Below, piece by piece: positions 1 through 13,000 of a stretch of DNA of 64,000 nt; the stretch's first letter is position 1; each line of letters opens with the position of its first letter. Below the pieces are notes generated by a model. The model had not been told where the DNA came from and did not search any database. It saw nothing but the letters and a program-made list of their open reading frames with translations. The DNA lies in contig OZ025207.1 in assembly GCA_964019055.1 (NCBI GenBank), forward strand, positions 11,002,090 to 11,066,089. The letters are read 5' to 3'. The translations under genes were made by a program, and so were the position numbers. Origin of the DNA: Anthopleura xanthogrammica (Eukaryota; Cnidaria; Anthozoa; Actiniaria; Actiniidae).

Positions 1-556
1 CAAGCGCTAAATATCCCGTGCTGAGTGGTTACCTGCTTACTTGAACACCATAAATGTAATAGGTTTGTGTCTTTTTGAGTCTAGGGTAATTGAAAATTTT
101 GGGAATTTAGCTCCTGTGATATCTCCGCGTTTCTTAGAGCAATATCTCTTCTTTTTGCGAAGGTTAGGATTTAGCATACAGCTATTTCAATAAGAGGTTG
201 GTGAAGGTATAATACAGTATGGGTGATGTGAATTCAAGCAGCGAAAGGTCACAACAATATGGGATTTTCCCAAACTTTGTCTGCAGGTTTCTCCAGCATA
301 TGTTTTTCTGCGTTGATATCATTTACATATTAATTTAATACATTTCAAGCTTTGTAAATAACATACAACATGCAGTACACAACAAAACCTTCACCAATCT
401 TTCCTGAAATAGTGTGATTTTTTTAATAGACAGTATCAGCAAATATGCATATAGTATATATTTCATTTCAAAGCTCTAACAAACTGTACCCTTGCAAAAC
501 CATAATCCTTTTGAAGCGTCTTATATTATTATTGCTCCCTATCATTTGTTTTAAAG

Positions 557-3500
557 GCCAAAGATTCCGCTAATTCTCTCACTGGATCCATATCCCGCGT
601 GACCAGAGGACTTCTACGAAGAAAGCTTCCTAACGAGCAAGCTACGACGTTTGTCACTCCAGGGATGCGCGCCAGTTTAAAGCGAGCGAGTCTAGAAGGG
701 CTTGGTGACGATCTTTCGCTTGGAAGTGAAGGGAAGTTTGTTGCTTCGATAGGAGAAGAGTTGACGAAGATGAAAATTGTAGATAATAAAACAACACTCG
801 ATCAGGAGGTACAGAGACTTTGAAACTATGCAAGAAAATGTTGAAGATGAACTTTTACACATAATTTAACGTTAGGTTAAGCTTGCCACCAACAGAGGCT
901 TGTCAGTGCGGGGTTCTTTAGCATAGCATGTCTAGTAACAATAGTGCGCGTCCAAATTTGCATGATTTTATTCTCCCTATTACCGCACGTTGAACAACAC
1001 GTGTATTGTCCTCTAAGGCCTGGAAATACGGTGTACAGAGTTTTAAAGGTATGCCAGAGGTAGCAACGTTTCCTGAGACAATAATTTGAGTCATAAAAAG
1101 AACCTATACACACTTCTTAGGCCCGAGGTACACAGAAAAGTCGCATTCCATTTGCTGAGAAATTCACATCATTGCCAGAAAATTGTTGCAGGTCGTTTCA
1201 CAAGATGAAACTTGATGCGCGCATCGTTGGAGACGTAGAACTCGATTCTACTTGGTCAACGTTGAGCGCTACCTCTGCAGGTTGTGTTCACACGATGAAA
1301 CTAGTTGCGCGCATCGCAGAATTAGATCTCCGTCGATTCTACTTGATCAACGTTGTGAGCAATCTCTGCAGGTCAGGTTGTCAAGATGAAACTTGTTGTG
1401 CGCAACGTTGTAGACGTAGGTCTCCTGCTATTGTTCATTTGGGACGTTACATGCGTATACAAAATGCAACAGTTACAAAAGGGGACACTCCGCCTAATGT
1501 TTTAGTGCTACAACATTGTGCGCAACTTCTGTACCTTTTGTCCAAGCCCATAGAAATAGAGCGAATTGAAATAATATTCTAACTTGTTTTTACTATTCGA
1601 TCAGGTTTTCACTTTCAAGCAAAATGTCTATTCATGGGACGAGACATCATCCGAGATAACAAGTCCCGTCATGAGCCTGTCTTACTCCATCAACAGCAAA
1701 CCCTTGGCCATCACAGGACTAAACAAACCTATTGAACTCTTCATGAAAAGACCATCAGTATTACCAACAATGGAGGTCTTCCACCTCAAGTCTAACAGCT
1801 CTTGGAACTTTCATAAGCTAGAGATAACATCAGAAGATGATTCAGTCTACATTGAAGTCTTCTTGAACAAGTGCGACCTTGAGCTGCAAGTTTTTGTTCG
1901 TAAAGATTTACGACCAACGTTTGAGGATTTTCATTGGACTAACAAGACACTTCCAAGAAAATCGAATTATAACAATAGAAATAACACTTGCGCAGAGAGT
2001 ATGACCTTGACTTTGTTTCTATCAAACAAGAATCTTTCCAAGGGTGTCTATTTTGTGGGCGTCACGGTGAATGGTTCAGATTTGTCGCCAAATGCGTCGG
2101 TGAATTATAACATGAGGACTTTAGTATCGAAGTGCTTGTACTGGAATGTGGAAGAGGAGAAGTGGAAAGGAGACGGATGCTGGGTAAGTAAGCTGCCTAA
2201 ATATCTGTAAGATCTACCATGCGTCGTTCTGTTTATACGTTTGTTTGCAAATGTGCACCTTTTTACGACTTAGACTTGTATATTATTATCATTTTGTAGG
2301 GGGGACCGCTGACCAATAGCACTCACATCCAGTGTTTGACGTCACACCTGACGTCATTCGGTACCGGGATGTTTGTAGCACCGAATCCCATTTCGTTCAG
2401 TCGCGTTCTGATTGGGTTCAAGGAAGCATTCAAAACTGGTAAGCGTAATATACTATTTATCATAAACTTTGAAATAAAAGATGTTTATGATTTTTCTTTT
2501 TTGTTTTATTATAAGATTAAGAGAACATTTCTGAAAACTCTTGGTGTTGCATAGCCATCCTTTTTTTCCTGCACACTATACTGGCCTCGCTCAGCAGCGA
2601 GACGTGCGCTTTGTGCTTTCCAAATATGGCGAAAGTCAAATGGTGTCACTTAGATTTTGCCACCTTCTGTATACAATTTTCTTTCTAATTTCACTCACAC
2701 ACCTCCAAATCAAAAAAAAAAAAACGCGCTGAAAAATATATATCTCCAATTTACGCAAATTTGCATGGTCTGCCTAACATACTAGCTGTTCAGCTTTCTT
2801 TAATTGTGTTTTTACGGTACTTTTTTCATAGGTAATGTTGTTGTCTTGTTCTCTGTGGTTGGGTTGTTCTTGCTGTACGCGGTGCTCGCTGTATGGACCA
2901 GGCGAGTGGACAAAAAGGACGAGATAGAGGTAATGCTTTCATAAGGAATATTTAACTTACAGCCACCGTTATTTACATTTTCATATCTACGTACGCGAAC
3001 CAACAAAGTCTCAGACGTCCGGGTATTTAATTTGGCTTCCTTCGATGCCCGTAACTTCAAATCACTCTTCTTGCATTCCAGTTTTTGAAAATTAAGCGCT
3101 TAATATCAACACATATTTTTATTGTGATACCAACAGATGACGTCAATTTTATTGCCGCCAATCACAGACACCTTTACGTATACATACGAGGTTACCATAG
3201 TAACAGGAAGCCGAAGAAATGCGGGCACCACAGCTAATGTGTTCTGTGATATTTATGGTGAGAATGGTACTACTGGAGTGTATCCTCTATTGGTACCAAA
3301 TAACAAAGGGTTCCCACGAAGGAGCATTAGGACGTTTGTGTTGTCGACCCCTGCGAGTATTGGTCCCATTGAAGGGATTCGAATCTGGCATGACTGCCAT
3401 GGGAAGAGTTCCTCGTGGTTTCTCAGGAAAATCCTGATGAAGGATCCTCAGACCAATGAAAAGTGGATATTTAACGTAGGTAAGATATATCTCGACAACA

Positions 3501-6500
3501 CCAAAGCATACGGTTTGATTGAACTAAATCAGAAGAGGTGAAAATTACACTATTGCAGCAATTATTATTTCTTTTAAAATGCACTTAAAGCTTATTATTG
3601 TACAAAATCTTAAAGGTGCGGGTAATAGAGCAACGAAATCGTGAAACTTGCCGCGCAACAAGTTGCATGCCAATATCTCCCCGCGCGCAACAAATTTTCT
3701 TTGTTGCAGAGAGTAGAAAGAGCTTTTACTTCTGCAAAAAAGTCGCGCAACAAATTTTCTTTGTTGCAGAGAGTAGAAAGAGCTTTTACTTCTGCAAAAA
3801 AGTCGCGCAACAAATTTTCTTTGTTGCAGAGAGTAGAAAGAGCTTTTACTTCTGCAAAAAAGTCGCGCAACAAATTTTCTTTGTTGCAGAGAGTAGAAAG
3901 AGCTTTTACTTCTGCAAAAAAGTCGCGCAGCCAAATTTTGTTGTTGCACAGGGTGGTAATACGAGCCACACTGACTCACTCTCTGCAACTTGCAGCACAA
4001 CAATGTTGCACAACAAGTTGCACGATCTGATTACCGCACATCATTTTTATTTCTCTCGCCATGACTTTATGTAATAAAGTGGGACATGCCAGGTATCGTT
4101 TCAACTAGATCTTAAATCTAAGGGTCATGGCTAGCCCAGATCAGCACGTTTCATCTGGGATAGATATATTGGTAAACATTATTTATAGTTCATTTGCTAT
4201 TGTACAATTTCGTCAGTACTCACAGAAAGATTAACGCACTAATGCCATATGAATGATTTCAGATCGTTGGTTGTCGCTAAACGTAGGAGAAGGTGAAATC
4301 GAAGCTTTTATTAAGACAAACACACCTGAAGATCGCTCCGAATTTGGAATTCTTTTCGACGATAAACTACGCAAAGGAATCTGCGACAAACATATCTGGT
4401 TTTCTCTAATATTTCGACCTCAGTGGAGTCCATTCACACGGCTACAACGCCTGTCATGTTGTCTCTCGCTTCTCTGTTCAACAATGGTCGCTAGTGCTAT
4501 GTTCTACGGCGCAGGACCGGAAGTAGGAGATACATCCGGGGATATTATAGTTGGTCCAATCAAATTGAATTTCCAAATGATTGTGATTGGTATCGAAAGC
4601 GCATTGGTTGTATTACCAGTGAATCTTTTGATTGTTGGCCTTTTTAGAAATTCGCGACCAAAAGACTGTGAGCTTGACAACGAACTTGAAGAAGAAAAGC
4701 AGAAACAAAGAAAAATTGCTAGGAAAAAATCTTCGAGAGATTTTGGTCCTTCGTGTACTCGTTCTGCTGCTGACGATACGGATTTGCAGTTGCAAGATCA
4801 CGAAGAAGGAATGGATGTCATTGAAGAAGAAGATAATGGTGAGCTAGTAGAGGACGAAAATAGAAAACGATTGGATGGTAAAGCAGTAAATGACAACAAT
4901 TGTAGTGCTGAGGATATTGATGATAAGAAAGGAGAAGATGAGAGAAAACAAGCCAAACGTTGTTGTACCTGCTTCTCATGGTTTGGCAAACAAGTGTCTC
5001 GAATTTCGTCCTACAAATTCCCTCACTGGTGCGTCTATCTGGCCTGGTTCTTGTGCATAGTCACTTCTATCACTTCTTCTTTGTTTGTTATTTTTTATTC
5101 CATGATGTGGGGCAAGGCGAAATCCAACCAATGGTTGACGACAATGTATATATCTTTTTTCCAAGATACTCTTATCAGCCAGCCAATCAAACTGTTTCTG
5201 ACCGCGCTGCTGTTTGCGCTGATCATACGTAAGGCTACTGACGATGAAGATATCAAGACGACGCGAAGAACAGGTAAGGTAAACAAACACAATGAAGGAA
5301 GAATATGTGTGGGAAATAGAAGACTATATCCATGCAGCCATTCCAACCTATGACAAAAGTTATAACGAGTCCTTTTGAAAGCTAAGGTTAGAGCGTATTG
5401 TTGTGGTAAAGGGTCGAAATGATTAGACATACGCCTCCATCTTCGTATTTATTAATGTTTTCAATCTCACATTCTTATTCAACTTTTCTCTGACTTGAGG
5501 ATTAAGTATCATGACTTTAGAACACAGAAGGAAGAATGAGGACATGGAGCCAGCGCGCAACTATATACGTCTTGGAAGATAAGACTTCAAATAAATTCCT
5601 CCTCAACCATAATGCTTCTTGAATAACCCTAGTTATGCAAGTAGTTTGTCTGGGAAGTGTTTAGTCCAATATTTGTACCAAAACATGATAGGGAATACGT
5701 GTTATTCCCTTGAGAGTAAGATTCTTTGTTTGAGTTGTATCTATATTATCGTGTCTCATGCGCAACCATTAAACAAAGAAATGATACTCTAGGGAATGAC
5801 ACGTGGTCTGAAATGGAAAAACATTTCGCCCAAGCTAAAAAGGTTTCATATTTTTCTCCCCCCAGAAACCATTCCAGTAGAGAACCAACCAGACTACAAC
5901 GATCAGGCATACGATGATGAAGTAGCTCCACTCGACCAGGCAACAGTCAAGAAACTAAGACAAGAACAACACAAAATTGATCATCTTAAAAGAATCTTTC
6001 TGGATTTCTGTTACTATTTAACAGTCCTGGTGGTGGTGAGTTTTGTTAGTCACAAGTACCGAAGTAGCGACACTGTTGGTATCAAGAACACAATGGAAAT
6101 GACCTTTGTGAAGCCGGAGGCAGAACTAGGCCGTGTTGGGACATCACAGGTAAAAACCACATCACATTTTAAATTATATCGCAAAACGTTTACTCAAACA
6201 GATATAAGACTTCACACTTTCTCCTCCTTCCACAAGCTTATGGGCTTGCATCGCAGAATCGAGGGGTTTTCATCAGTTTTCTTCCCGCTGCAAAATCAAG
6301 CTAGATTCCAATTCGATCTGCGAGTTGGCTGTAATCAGCACAGAAGTTGTTACAGGGTGCGATAAAATTTGAAGGTTTATTTTAAATCCTGGGGTGTTAC
6401 TTCCTATAGTTGACTATACGTTGGGGCTCCGCCCGAAAGGAGGTATAGAAAAGGGTTGGGAATTTGTGGGTTTTGGAATAGAAAAGGAAGGGGAAGCAAA

Positions 6501-9017
6501 ATGACTATATATTCAAGAAATGAAACTGAGCTTACAAGCCGTTTTACGCTGTTCGATATTCATATTTGGTCTACTTCAAAAAATAAGGCATATGAAAGGG
6601 GAAACTTTTCAGGCAAAGGTATAATGAAAGGGGAAACTTTTTGCCGAAATTTGTTATACCGGTATATAACGGTAAGGGGTCGAAAGTCCGGGCGTAGCAT
6701 CCCCGTACAAGATGTTTAGGAGTAACCCCCATGAATTTTAACTTTGAACTTTGAACTTTGTTTTATTCACACACATATATTTACAATATGAATATTTATA
6801 CATAACATTTACAAATTTGAAAGCAGGATAAGTGACTGAAAATTATGTATTTGATTTATAGTAAAGTGTGTGTGGCTGTCGAAGTAGTATAAACTTTCGA
6901 GTCGACAGCCACTGCAGTTAAGTAATTCAATTTAAGTGTGAAATTAGATCAAAATGACGGATCATGTTATATAGTTATAATATGAGAGGAAGGTAGCTGT
7001 TGATATATGAGGATAATTTTAGAAAATAATTCTACAATAATATATACAATATGATATTTACAGTTAACATAATTATAAAGGTACAACATTATTTACATAC
7101 ATGAACATATATATATACATATGTATACATGCTCATACGTGTATATTTACAATTTATTGAATTTGAATCAAGTGCCTTTTGAAACCGTACTAATGATAAC
7201 CTATTCATACTGGTTTTTATTGATGACAAATTCATGGATAATTAATTTCATAGATCAGTGATATCGAGACACTGTGGCAGTGGACTAATCAGACCTTGAT
7301 TGGGGGAATAAATGATGAGCTGGGACAGAACTACCACACAGGGCTCAAGAACGCTGGAATGAAAGTGTTGCACGCTAGGCTACGTCAAGTAAGGGTTAAA
7401 GATGGTAAGTTCTTTCACGCTTAGTGAATGAATGGAAGAAAAGATGGGAGGGAAGAAAGGAGCGAATAAATGGATGGAAAGAGAAAAAAAGAAGGAGGGA
7501 GGGAGAAACAAAATTAGCACAATAAACAATGCTACCGAAAGGGATTCTGGAAGTGTAGGTATAAAACGTCATCATGCTTGAGGCCTATATATTATTGTTA
7601 ACAAATGATGCTAATACAGGATTTCTCTCACACAGAACCATGTACAATAACTGGATGCAGCACGTACTACTCGTCCACACGCGAAGACAAAAAATCATAT
7701 AAAATAGGATGGAAAGAAATGACAAATACCAATACGAGAAAATATATTACCCCATGGATGTATAGCAACCCTGAGGAGTCGAACCACACCTTACATGTCA
7801 GCGGTATTTATACAGATTATCCCGGCGGAGGGTACACCGCTGACCTACAGAAAGATACCGCAGGCTCAAGAACTGTTGTCAACCAATTAGCGAGCTTGTC
7901 ATGGCTCGACCAATCAACTCGAGCTTTGTTTGGAGAATTCAATCTCTACAGCCCTAACAGTAACTTGATTGCCGTTGTGACGATTTTGTTCGAGATGCCG
8001 TCTTATGGTGGTGTGGTAGCGAGCTTGAGAACTGCTTCCTACAAGCTGTCATCGCCAGAGTACTCGGCTAGTGACATTGGCGAAATTATAATGTGTTTGT
8101 GCGTGTGTGTCATGATTATTCGCCTTCTACTCGCAATTTTTAACCAAAAACTAAAGTTCTTCTACAGTGTTTCAAATATTTTCGACCTTGCTTTTGTTCT
8201 GGTTGGTCTTGCTGTTCTGGTTTTGCGTGTCGTCATCACAAATACACAGGCAACCCAGAGAAGACTTTTCCTCCAATCACGTGAGTCCTACATCGATTTC
8301 TCCAAATGCGGTGGTTATGCTGCCATAGCGACCAACATGTTTGCCTTTTGGTTTTTCATCGCTGTGGCTCGCTTCAGTGCTTTTCTTAGTTTATTTTCCT
8401 GTGTACGAGAGTTTCTTTGTACTGTTAGCAAATCCCTTGAGCAGCTTGGGAATTTCTTGATTGTTTTAATACTTCTGATAGTCGCGTATTCCTCGCTTTT
8501 CGTTCTAGCCTTCGCAGACCAGCTGGACGATTTTAAGAGCTTTTCGTTTGCCACTCGCACTCTTTTCTCGTTCATTCTCAGTAACCTCAGCGGCCGTGAG
8601 ATGGGAAACCCTAGAACTCTCTTCCTACTAGCTGTCTTCACGTATAGCTTCTCCATGATGTTCTTAATGCTAAATCTATTCAGGTCTATCTTGGGAGAGA
8701 ACCACAAGAAAGCACGCGAAATCTTCCGTCACGAAGAAAATACAAACCTGGTCGAATCAATACTACATGTTTTCAAGGAAGAATTCCTTGGAAAATCCAA
8801 AGGTTTGAAAGTCAAAAGAAGGCGTAAGTCTGATTCCGAACTGAGGCTTGAGTCACAGCTAAAATATGTGATGAATAATCAGTCAGTCAGGATTGCAAAA
8901 CACTTGGACGAGTTATACCTTGAAGACTATAACGACGATGTTTTGATTCTACAAAACTTAATCTCAACTGGAGAGGAGAAAGATGTTGCTAGTTACGTTA
9001 ACTCAGCTGATTTTTAA
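557..9017 (+). CDS. Polycystin-1-family protein (PKD1-like), 3' part; 5' end outside the window
   Basis: Nine exons join in frame: 557-808, 1605-2183, 2300-2438, 2832-2929, 3137-3479, 4263-5273, 5866-6149, 7254-7404 and 7636-9017 (stop 9015-9017), giving 1412 residues with no start. The first exon begins in phase 0 after an AG, so the gene continues upstream. Visible order: GAIN-like region; GPS with a CLTSHLTSFG core (predicted self-cleavage between L and T); first TM (VVLFSVVGLFLLYAVLAVW); PLAT domain in the 3137 exon running into RWLSLNVGEGEIEAF; TM segments separated by a very acidic cytosolic linker (EEEDNGELVEDENRKR); the polycystin extracellular domain starting ISDIETLWQWTNQTL; then the PKD channel TM bundle in the last exon. 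Members are 11-TM membrane proteins that pair with PKD2-type channels in cilia or sensory cells. Which subfamily (PKD1, PKD1L2 or PKD1L3) cannot be decided without the N-terminus. Introns carry MITEs. Family call is secure. Confidence 0.92.
1188..1430. repeat. Diverged tandem repeat, about 90-bp unit, three copies
   Basis: Units start with GCAGGT at 1188, 1277 and 1368 (spacings 89 and 91). They share the blocks GATGAAACT, TTGCGCGCATCG and TTGATCAACGTTG. The array lies inside the polycystin intron between exons 557-808 and 1605-2183. It is open in one frame on the plus strand but has no coding signs. Confidence 0.7.
3600..4045. mobile_element. Foldback MITE with internal 60-bp array (copy A)
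   Basis: Intronic element sharing both ends and its centre with the copy at 18412-18712. It begins TTAAAGGTGCGGGTAATAGA, contains GGTGGTAATACGAGCC, and ends in complementary AACAAGTTGCACGAT. Its central GCGCAACAAATTTT segment is amplified; see the separate entry. No transposase is present, so it would be a non-autonomous DNA element. Confidence 0.75.
3685..3924. repeat. 60-bp tandem repeat, four identical units
   Basis: Four identical 60-bp units (3685, 3745, 3805, 3865), each starting GCGCAACAAATTTTCTTTGT and ending CTGCAAAAAAGTC, followed by a diverged fifth start. Because 60 is a multiple of three, several frames stay open on both strands. These are spurious ORFs inside an intron, not genes. 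Confidence 0.95.
5686..5822. mobile_element. MITE family F, copy 1 (intronic)
   Basis: Contains TCTCATGCGCAACC, then ACAAAGAAATGATACTCTAG and GGAATGACACGTGGTCTGAA, ending 43 bp before the polycystin exon at 5866. The same blocks recur near 19630-19702, 30284-30396, 57826-57958 and 58130-58432. The complementary ends (near CACGTGTTATTCCCT and AGGGAATGACACGTG) mark a foldback element. Confidence 0.65.
6388..6731. mobile_element. MITE-like element with GGGGTGTTACT / AGTAACCCC ends
   Basis: Lies in the polycystin intron between 6149 and 7254. The ends are short and complementary (TGGGGTGTTACT at left, AGTAACCCCCA at right). The interior has a short direct repeat of ATGAAAGGGGAAACTTTT at about 6591 and 6625. 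No coding signs. Confidence 0.5.
6871..6913. other. Strong intronic hairpin
   Basis: GTGGCTGTCGA and TCGACAGCCAC form an 11-bp perfect stem around a loop of about 18 nt. It sits in otherwise AT-rich intron sequence (6740-7250) that holds no other feature I can recognise. Confidence 0.55.
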
Positions 9018-10063
9018 GGTTATAGACTGAGGAATATTCGTGTTTTGTGCGGAAAGTGGCTAAGACGTAGCCCGAGTAAACTGGCGCGTGCAGGGAGCCT
9101 GGGATCTACTCTTTTCCCAGCCCCAACCCAACAATGTATATTTTAAACCTAATCAAAGTTTTTCAAAAATTAAATTTTATTTAACAACGAATCTGGCATT
9201 AACTTTAAAAATTATCTTCAATAACTAAAATAAATAAGCCCACATATATTCTAAAATAATAGTTTATTAAAAATATTAATCATTTTTAGTTGTAAGTTAA
9301 AAATAATATTTAAAAACAAATTGCTGAATGCTTTAAGCTTATTCTTAAAAATGTTACAATGTCTGGACAGTAATTAACCTTAGAGAATGACGGTACAAGC
9401 AATGGACAGCAAGTAAGTCAAAATTATTCCAAAAAAAGTTCCAAAAAAATTTTAGAAATTACTATGAAACTATAGCTTATTATGACGGCTGCAATCCTAA
9501 ATAAGGGACCCTTTAATTTTTATTTTGGGCGTAATGTTATCCCATATCTAAACACATGCCATTTCCCTGAGTGTTATTTCTATGTTTAACGATAATCAAA
9601 CATTGTAGACTTGAAATGAAACAACGAATCTTTTCTGCAATGTATTTTAAAAATGGGAAAGCATTGCGTAGTTTATACATTTTACAAGATAAAATGCTGT
9701 GTAGTTGGTCCGACTCTGATATGGTTTATTGTTTTGTGCTTGGTTCATCAAGCAAGGCATAAATATGCAACATCGGTATTCTGAAGTCATGTAGTAACCT
9801 ACAGGCGGACTAACAAGAAATATACCCCTTGCAGCACGTCGGAATGCAGCTCAACAAAACAATAGGTTTCAACTCTCAGGAGATTGAAATTCTTTTGTTT
9901 TGTCCTCCAAATTGAACTGCTTTGACGTCACGTGAAAGGAGTCTATAGATTGGGTTGTAAGAGATAGCGAGTTTACTGACACAATTCATGGTAGGTACAA
10001 GAGTTGACTAAGTATATATATATATCACATCTGTAGTGTTTATAGACAGCGCGCTGTCCCTGT
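9018..10063. other. Convergent intergenic spacer between polycystin and NWD1-like genes
   Basis: Both neighbouring genes end here, facing each other. AATAAA at 9229-9234 could serve the polycystin transcript. TTTATT at 9725-9730 (AATAAA on minus) could serve the NWD1-like transcript. A MITE (family A) occupies 9821-9947. The rest is AT-rich without coding signs. Confidence 0.6.
9821..9947. mobile_element. MITE family A, copy 1
   Basis: About 127 bp with inverted ends: TACCCCTTGCAGCACGTCGG at left, and CCTCCAAATTGAACTGC...GACGTCACGTGAAAGGAGTC at right. The centre is TCTCAGGAGATTGAAATTC. Other copies lie at 11817-11945, 38931-39068 and 57961-58097. Flanking TA on both sides suggests a TA target. 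Confidence 0.8.
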
Positions 10064-13000
10064 TCACTCGTCCTTTTCATCCTCAGCGTCTTCCCAGTTC
10101 ATCTGTGCAGTCATGTCAAAGACAGCCCCGTGGAGGGTGGGGTGGTTGAAGTATGAATTGGAGACATCGACCGACATCTCACGTGATCCAACCTTATGAG
10201 TCAAAGCAAGCGATACTATTGGACGCGACTTATTGATCACCATGACAACCTGATCACCATTGTCGTTCAAGACACAACTGGACACAGGTAGGTCTGGAGT
10301 GAATGACGCAATGGGACTCCCAGTAATAATGTCCCACAGACAAACACTTCGATCCCTTGACCCCAGTGGGACGTAGGTCAGTAAGCGCCGGCCGTCTTTG
10401 GACAGACAGACACCTTTAACGGGTTCTGTGTGTCCACCCAGCTGGTGTTTAAACTCCCCATTAGTGAGGTCATAGATTCGAATAGTCTCCCCAGAACCGC
10501 TACTTCCGGTCACGACTAGACGCATGCTCACTGATGAAACTGCCACTGACCAAACATTTACGCCTTGGCCAATCAGATGCTTGACAGTTCCAGTCTCGAG
10601 ATCCCACGTGACCACAGTTTTGTGCTTCTTGTCCAGTTTTATGACGTCAACCAGGTAATTTCCATTGTGAGTGATGTCAGCGATAGCGAGCTGTGGGAAG
10701 GTCCCATCCATGTCTAAAGAAAACTTTTTTCTTCTCTCCCTGATGTCCCACACCAGAAGCGGGCAGTTTTCACACGAACAGACGGCAATCGCTCCATTAT
10801 CACTGACCATAATAGTCTCGATGATCTGCCGCTGACCAGCCTTTAGCTTAGCAACAGGCTCACCCGTTTCCAAGGAAGCAAGTTTCATATAAAGTCTGTC
10901 TTTTGATAGAACCAACACATGCGTAGTACCAACCAAGGCGCAATCGTTGAACTTTCGGGTTTTTGTTTTAGTGCGCGTGTTGAATCGCGGGCTCTCAGCC
11001 AATCGGATGGCGAGGTCACGCCTTTTATACAATGAGCTGGCATGTCTGTTGACTTTGTCTGTTTTACCGGTGAATTCTGATCGCATCTTTTTGATCAGTT
11101 TACCTTCTTGAAGATCAACTAGAGCCAGCTTGGCACCAGATCGAACCACAGCACGCGTCTCGTCAACCACGAGAATCTCATCAGTGTTTGTACCAGTAAG
11201 TGTTCTGATTGGCTGACAGGTGATGACGTTCCACACGCTGATTGGCCCTGTTGGTAACAAATACATGCGCGTCAAATTTTGACCTTCGAACCCCTTCAAC
11301 ATGTGGGCCTAACTGGAAGCCTTTAGAGTGTTGTGTATACAGAAAGAACTAAATAAGTAACGTCATGCATACGGTCGGCTAATCTCTTTGCCCGTAGTAA
11401 ACAAGGTGTCCGTATTATAGAGGTTACTGCAACCATAGCAGGTCCGACCGTTCATTTTCACCGCATGAAAACATTCCAGCAGAGGTATCACAGCATGTTT
11501 ACATAAAACTCCAGGGATCTCACTCATACACACTCACACCGACTTCCCATTTTCGCGTTGTTGATATACGTTCAATTAATAGATGCATAATCCTTTAATA
11601 CCATGTCTAGTGTGGTGAATATTAGTGAATATTTTACTGAGTTTACCTCAGCGTTTAATACGATAACTGCGAGTATTTTGAGCAACATTACAGTACTGGA
11701 TAAGAGATGAAGGTACTTTTGTCATTCCAGGTAAGGTAGCGCAGCTTCATCCTTTCCTCGATGGTGTTGGTTTGCAATGATGTCATTTCCGCTTTATTGG
11801 ATTTGCTACTCAGAACATAGACCCCTTTCACATGACGTCAAAGCAGCTCAGTTTTGAGGACAAAAAATTCAAACTCCTGAGAATTGAAACCTATTGTTTT
11901 GTCTTCCAAATTGAGCTTCATTCCGACGTGCTGCAAGGGGTCTATTTGATATAGTATTTTTACATGGCTGACTTAGTCTTTTATTATTTTGATCTCACAA
12001 GAATGACCGCATATCAAGAAGCACTGAATCATTTGTTATCACTCACCTGACGCCCGTGATTTGGTAACGACTTGTTTTTGTATGTTGCTTTTGATCATAG
12101 CGAGATACTCGATGCACCGATCACCTTTGTTGTCTTCAAAGTCCACGTTTGACGCCTGTAGACAATAATATAATTACAATACAAATGAGCGCCCCAAACA
12201 TTCTTATTCAAACTTCGCAACAGCCTTTCGATGCAGATCTTGTGTGGCGAAGGTAGCGACGAAATGATTCGTATATTCTGCAAACGCTGGGCGCTGCAGC
12301 TTCGATTCAGCGCTTTTTGAGAGTACTACTACTACTACTTATATAGAGGACATTACACATCAGTACAAAGTTCAGTTCTATTTGTTATGAATGACTTCGA
12401 ATGATTGACGTCGTATCCCGTATACTAAACTACAAGGTGAGTATTGTTTTACACGAGACAAGTTGTTTAACAAATGATACTGCATCTAAAAGCTCAGTAT
12501 ATGGCTTCTTTTACAACCCTTTCTGTTAGATTTCACGAATGACGGAAATGGTTGCTTGGCTTTGAATTTAGTTTGGGCTTCCTGTGGTATTCTTATTCAT
12601 AACACAGGCATCCCACTTCAATAATTAGATTTCAATAAGTAATAACATACTCGATTTGATAGATCTCTTTACCTAGGGCGTCATGTTTTGCCCATTTTAT
12701 TCATTTTTTCTAAGCGGTTTGAAATTGGAAAAATATTAATGCCCAAAGTTTTTTTTAAGAAGAAAGACAATTTTTATTTTTTTATGGATAGTTATGTTGC
12801 AACCCAGAGCAGTTGGGATCCCTGTGGTGCTGTGCTAAAAAATTGAAAAATTTAAATTCACTATTTTTGCCAGAAATATGCATCTGTTAGAAAGGCGCCT
12901 TAAAAGTATTTGGAAATATGTACAAATATTTGGATATACTCTTCTAATTCGTCAATAAAATTACAAAATTTAGGGATCCCTTGCATTAACGTATTGCATG

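Noticed and set aside
1172..1582. 136-codon ORF rich in Cys and Arg
   Set aside because: Covers the 90-bp tandem repeat in a polycystin intron. The neighbouring exons join in frame without it.
3545..4074. Four overlapping ORFs of 119-158 codons on both strands
   Set aside because: They exist only because the 60-bp repeat has no stops. They lie in a polycystin intron inside a MITE.
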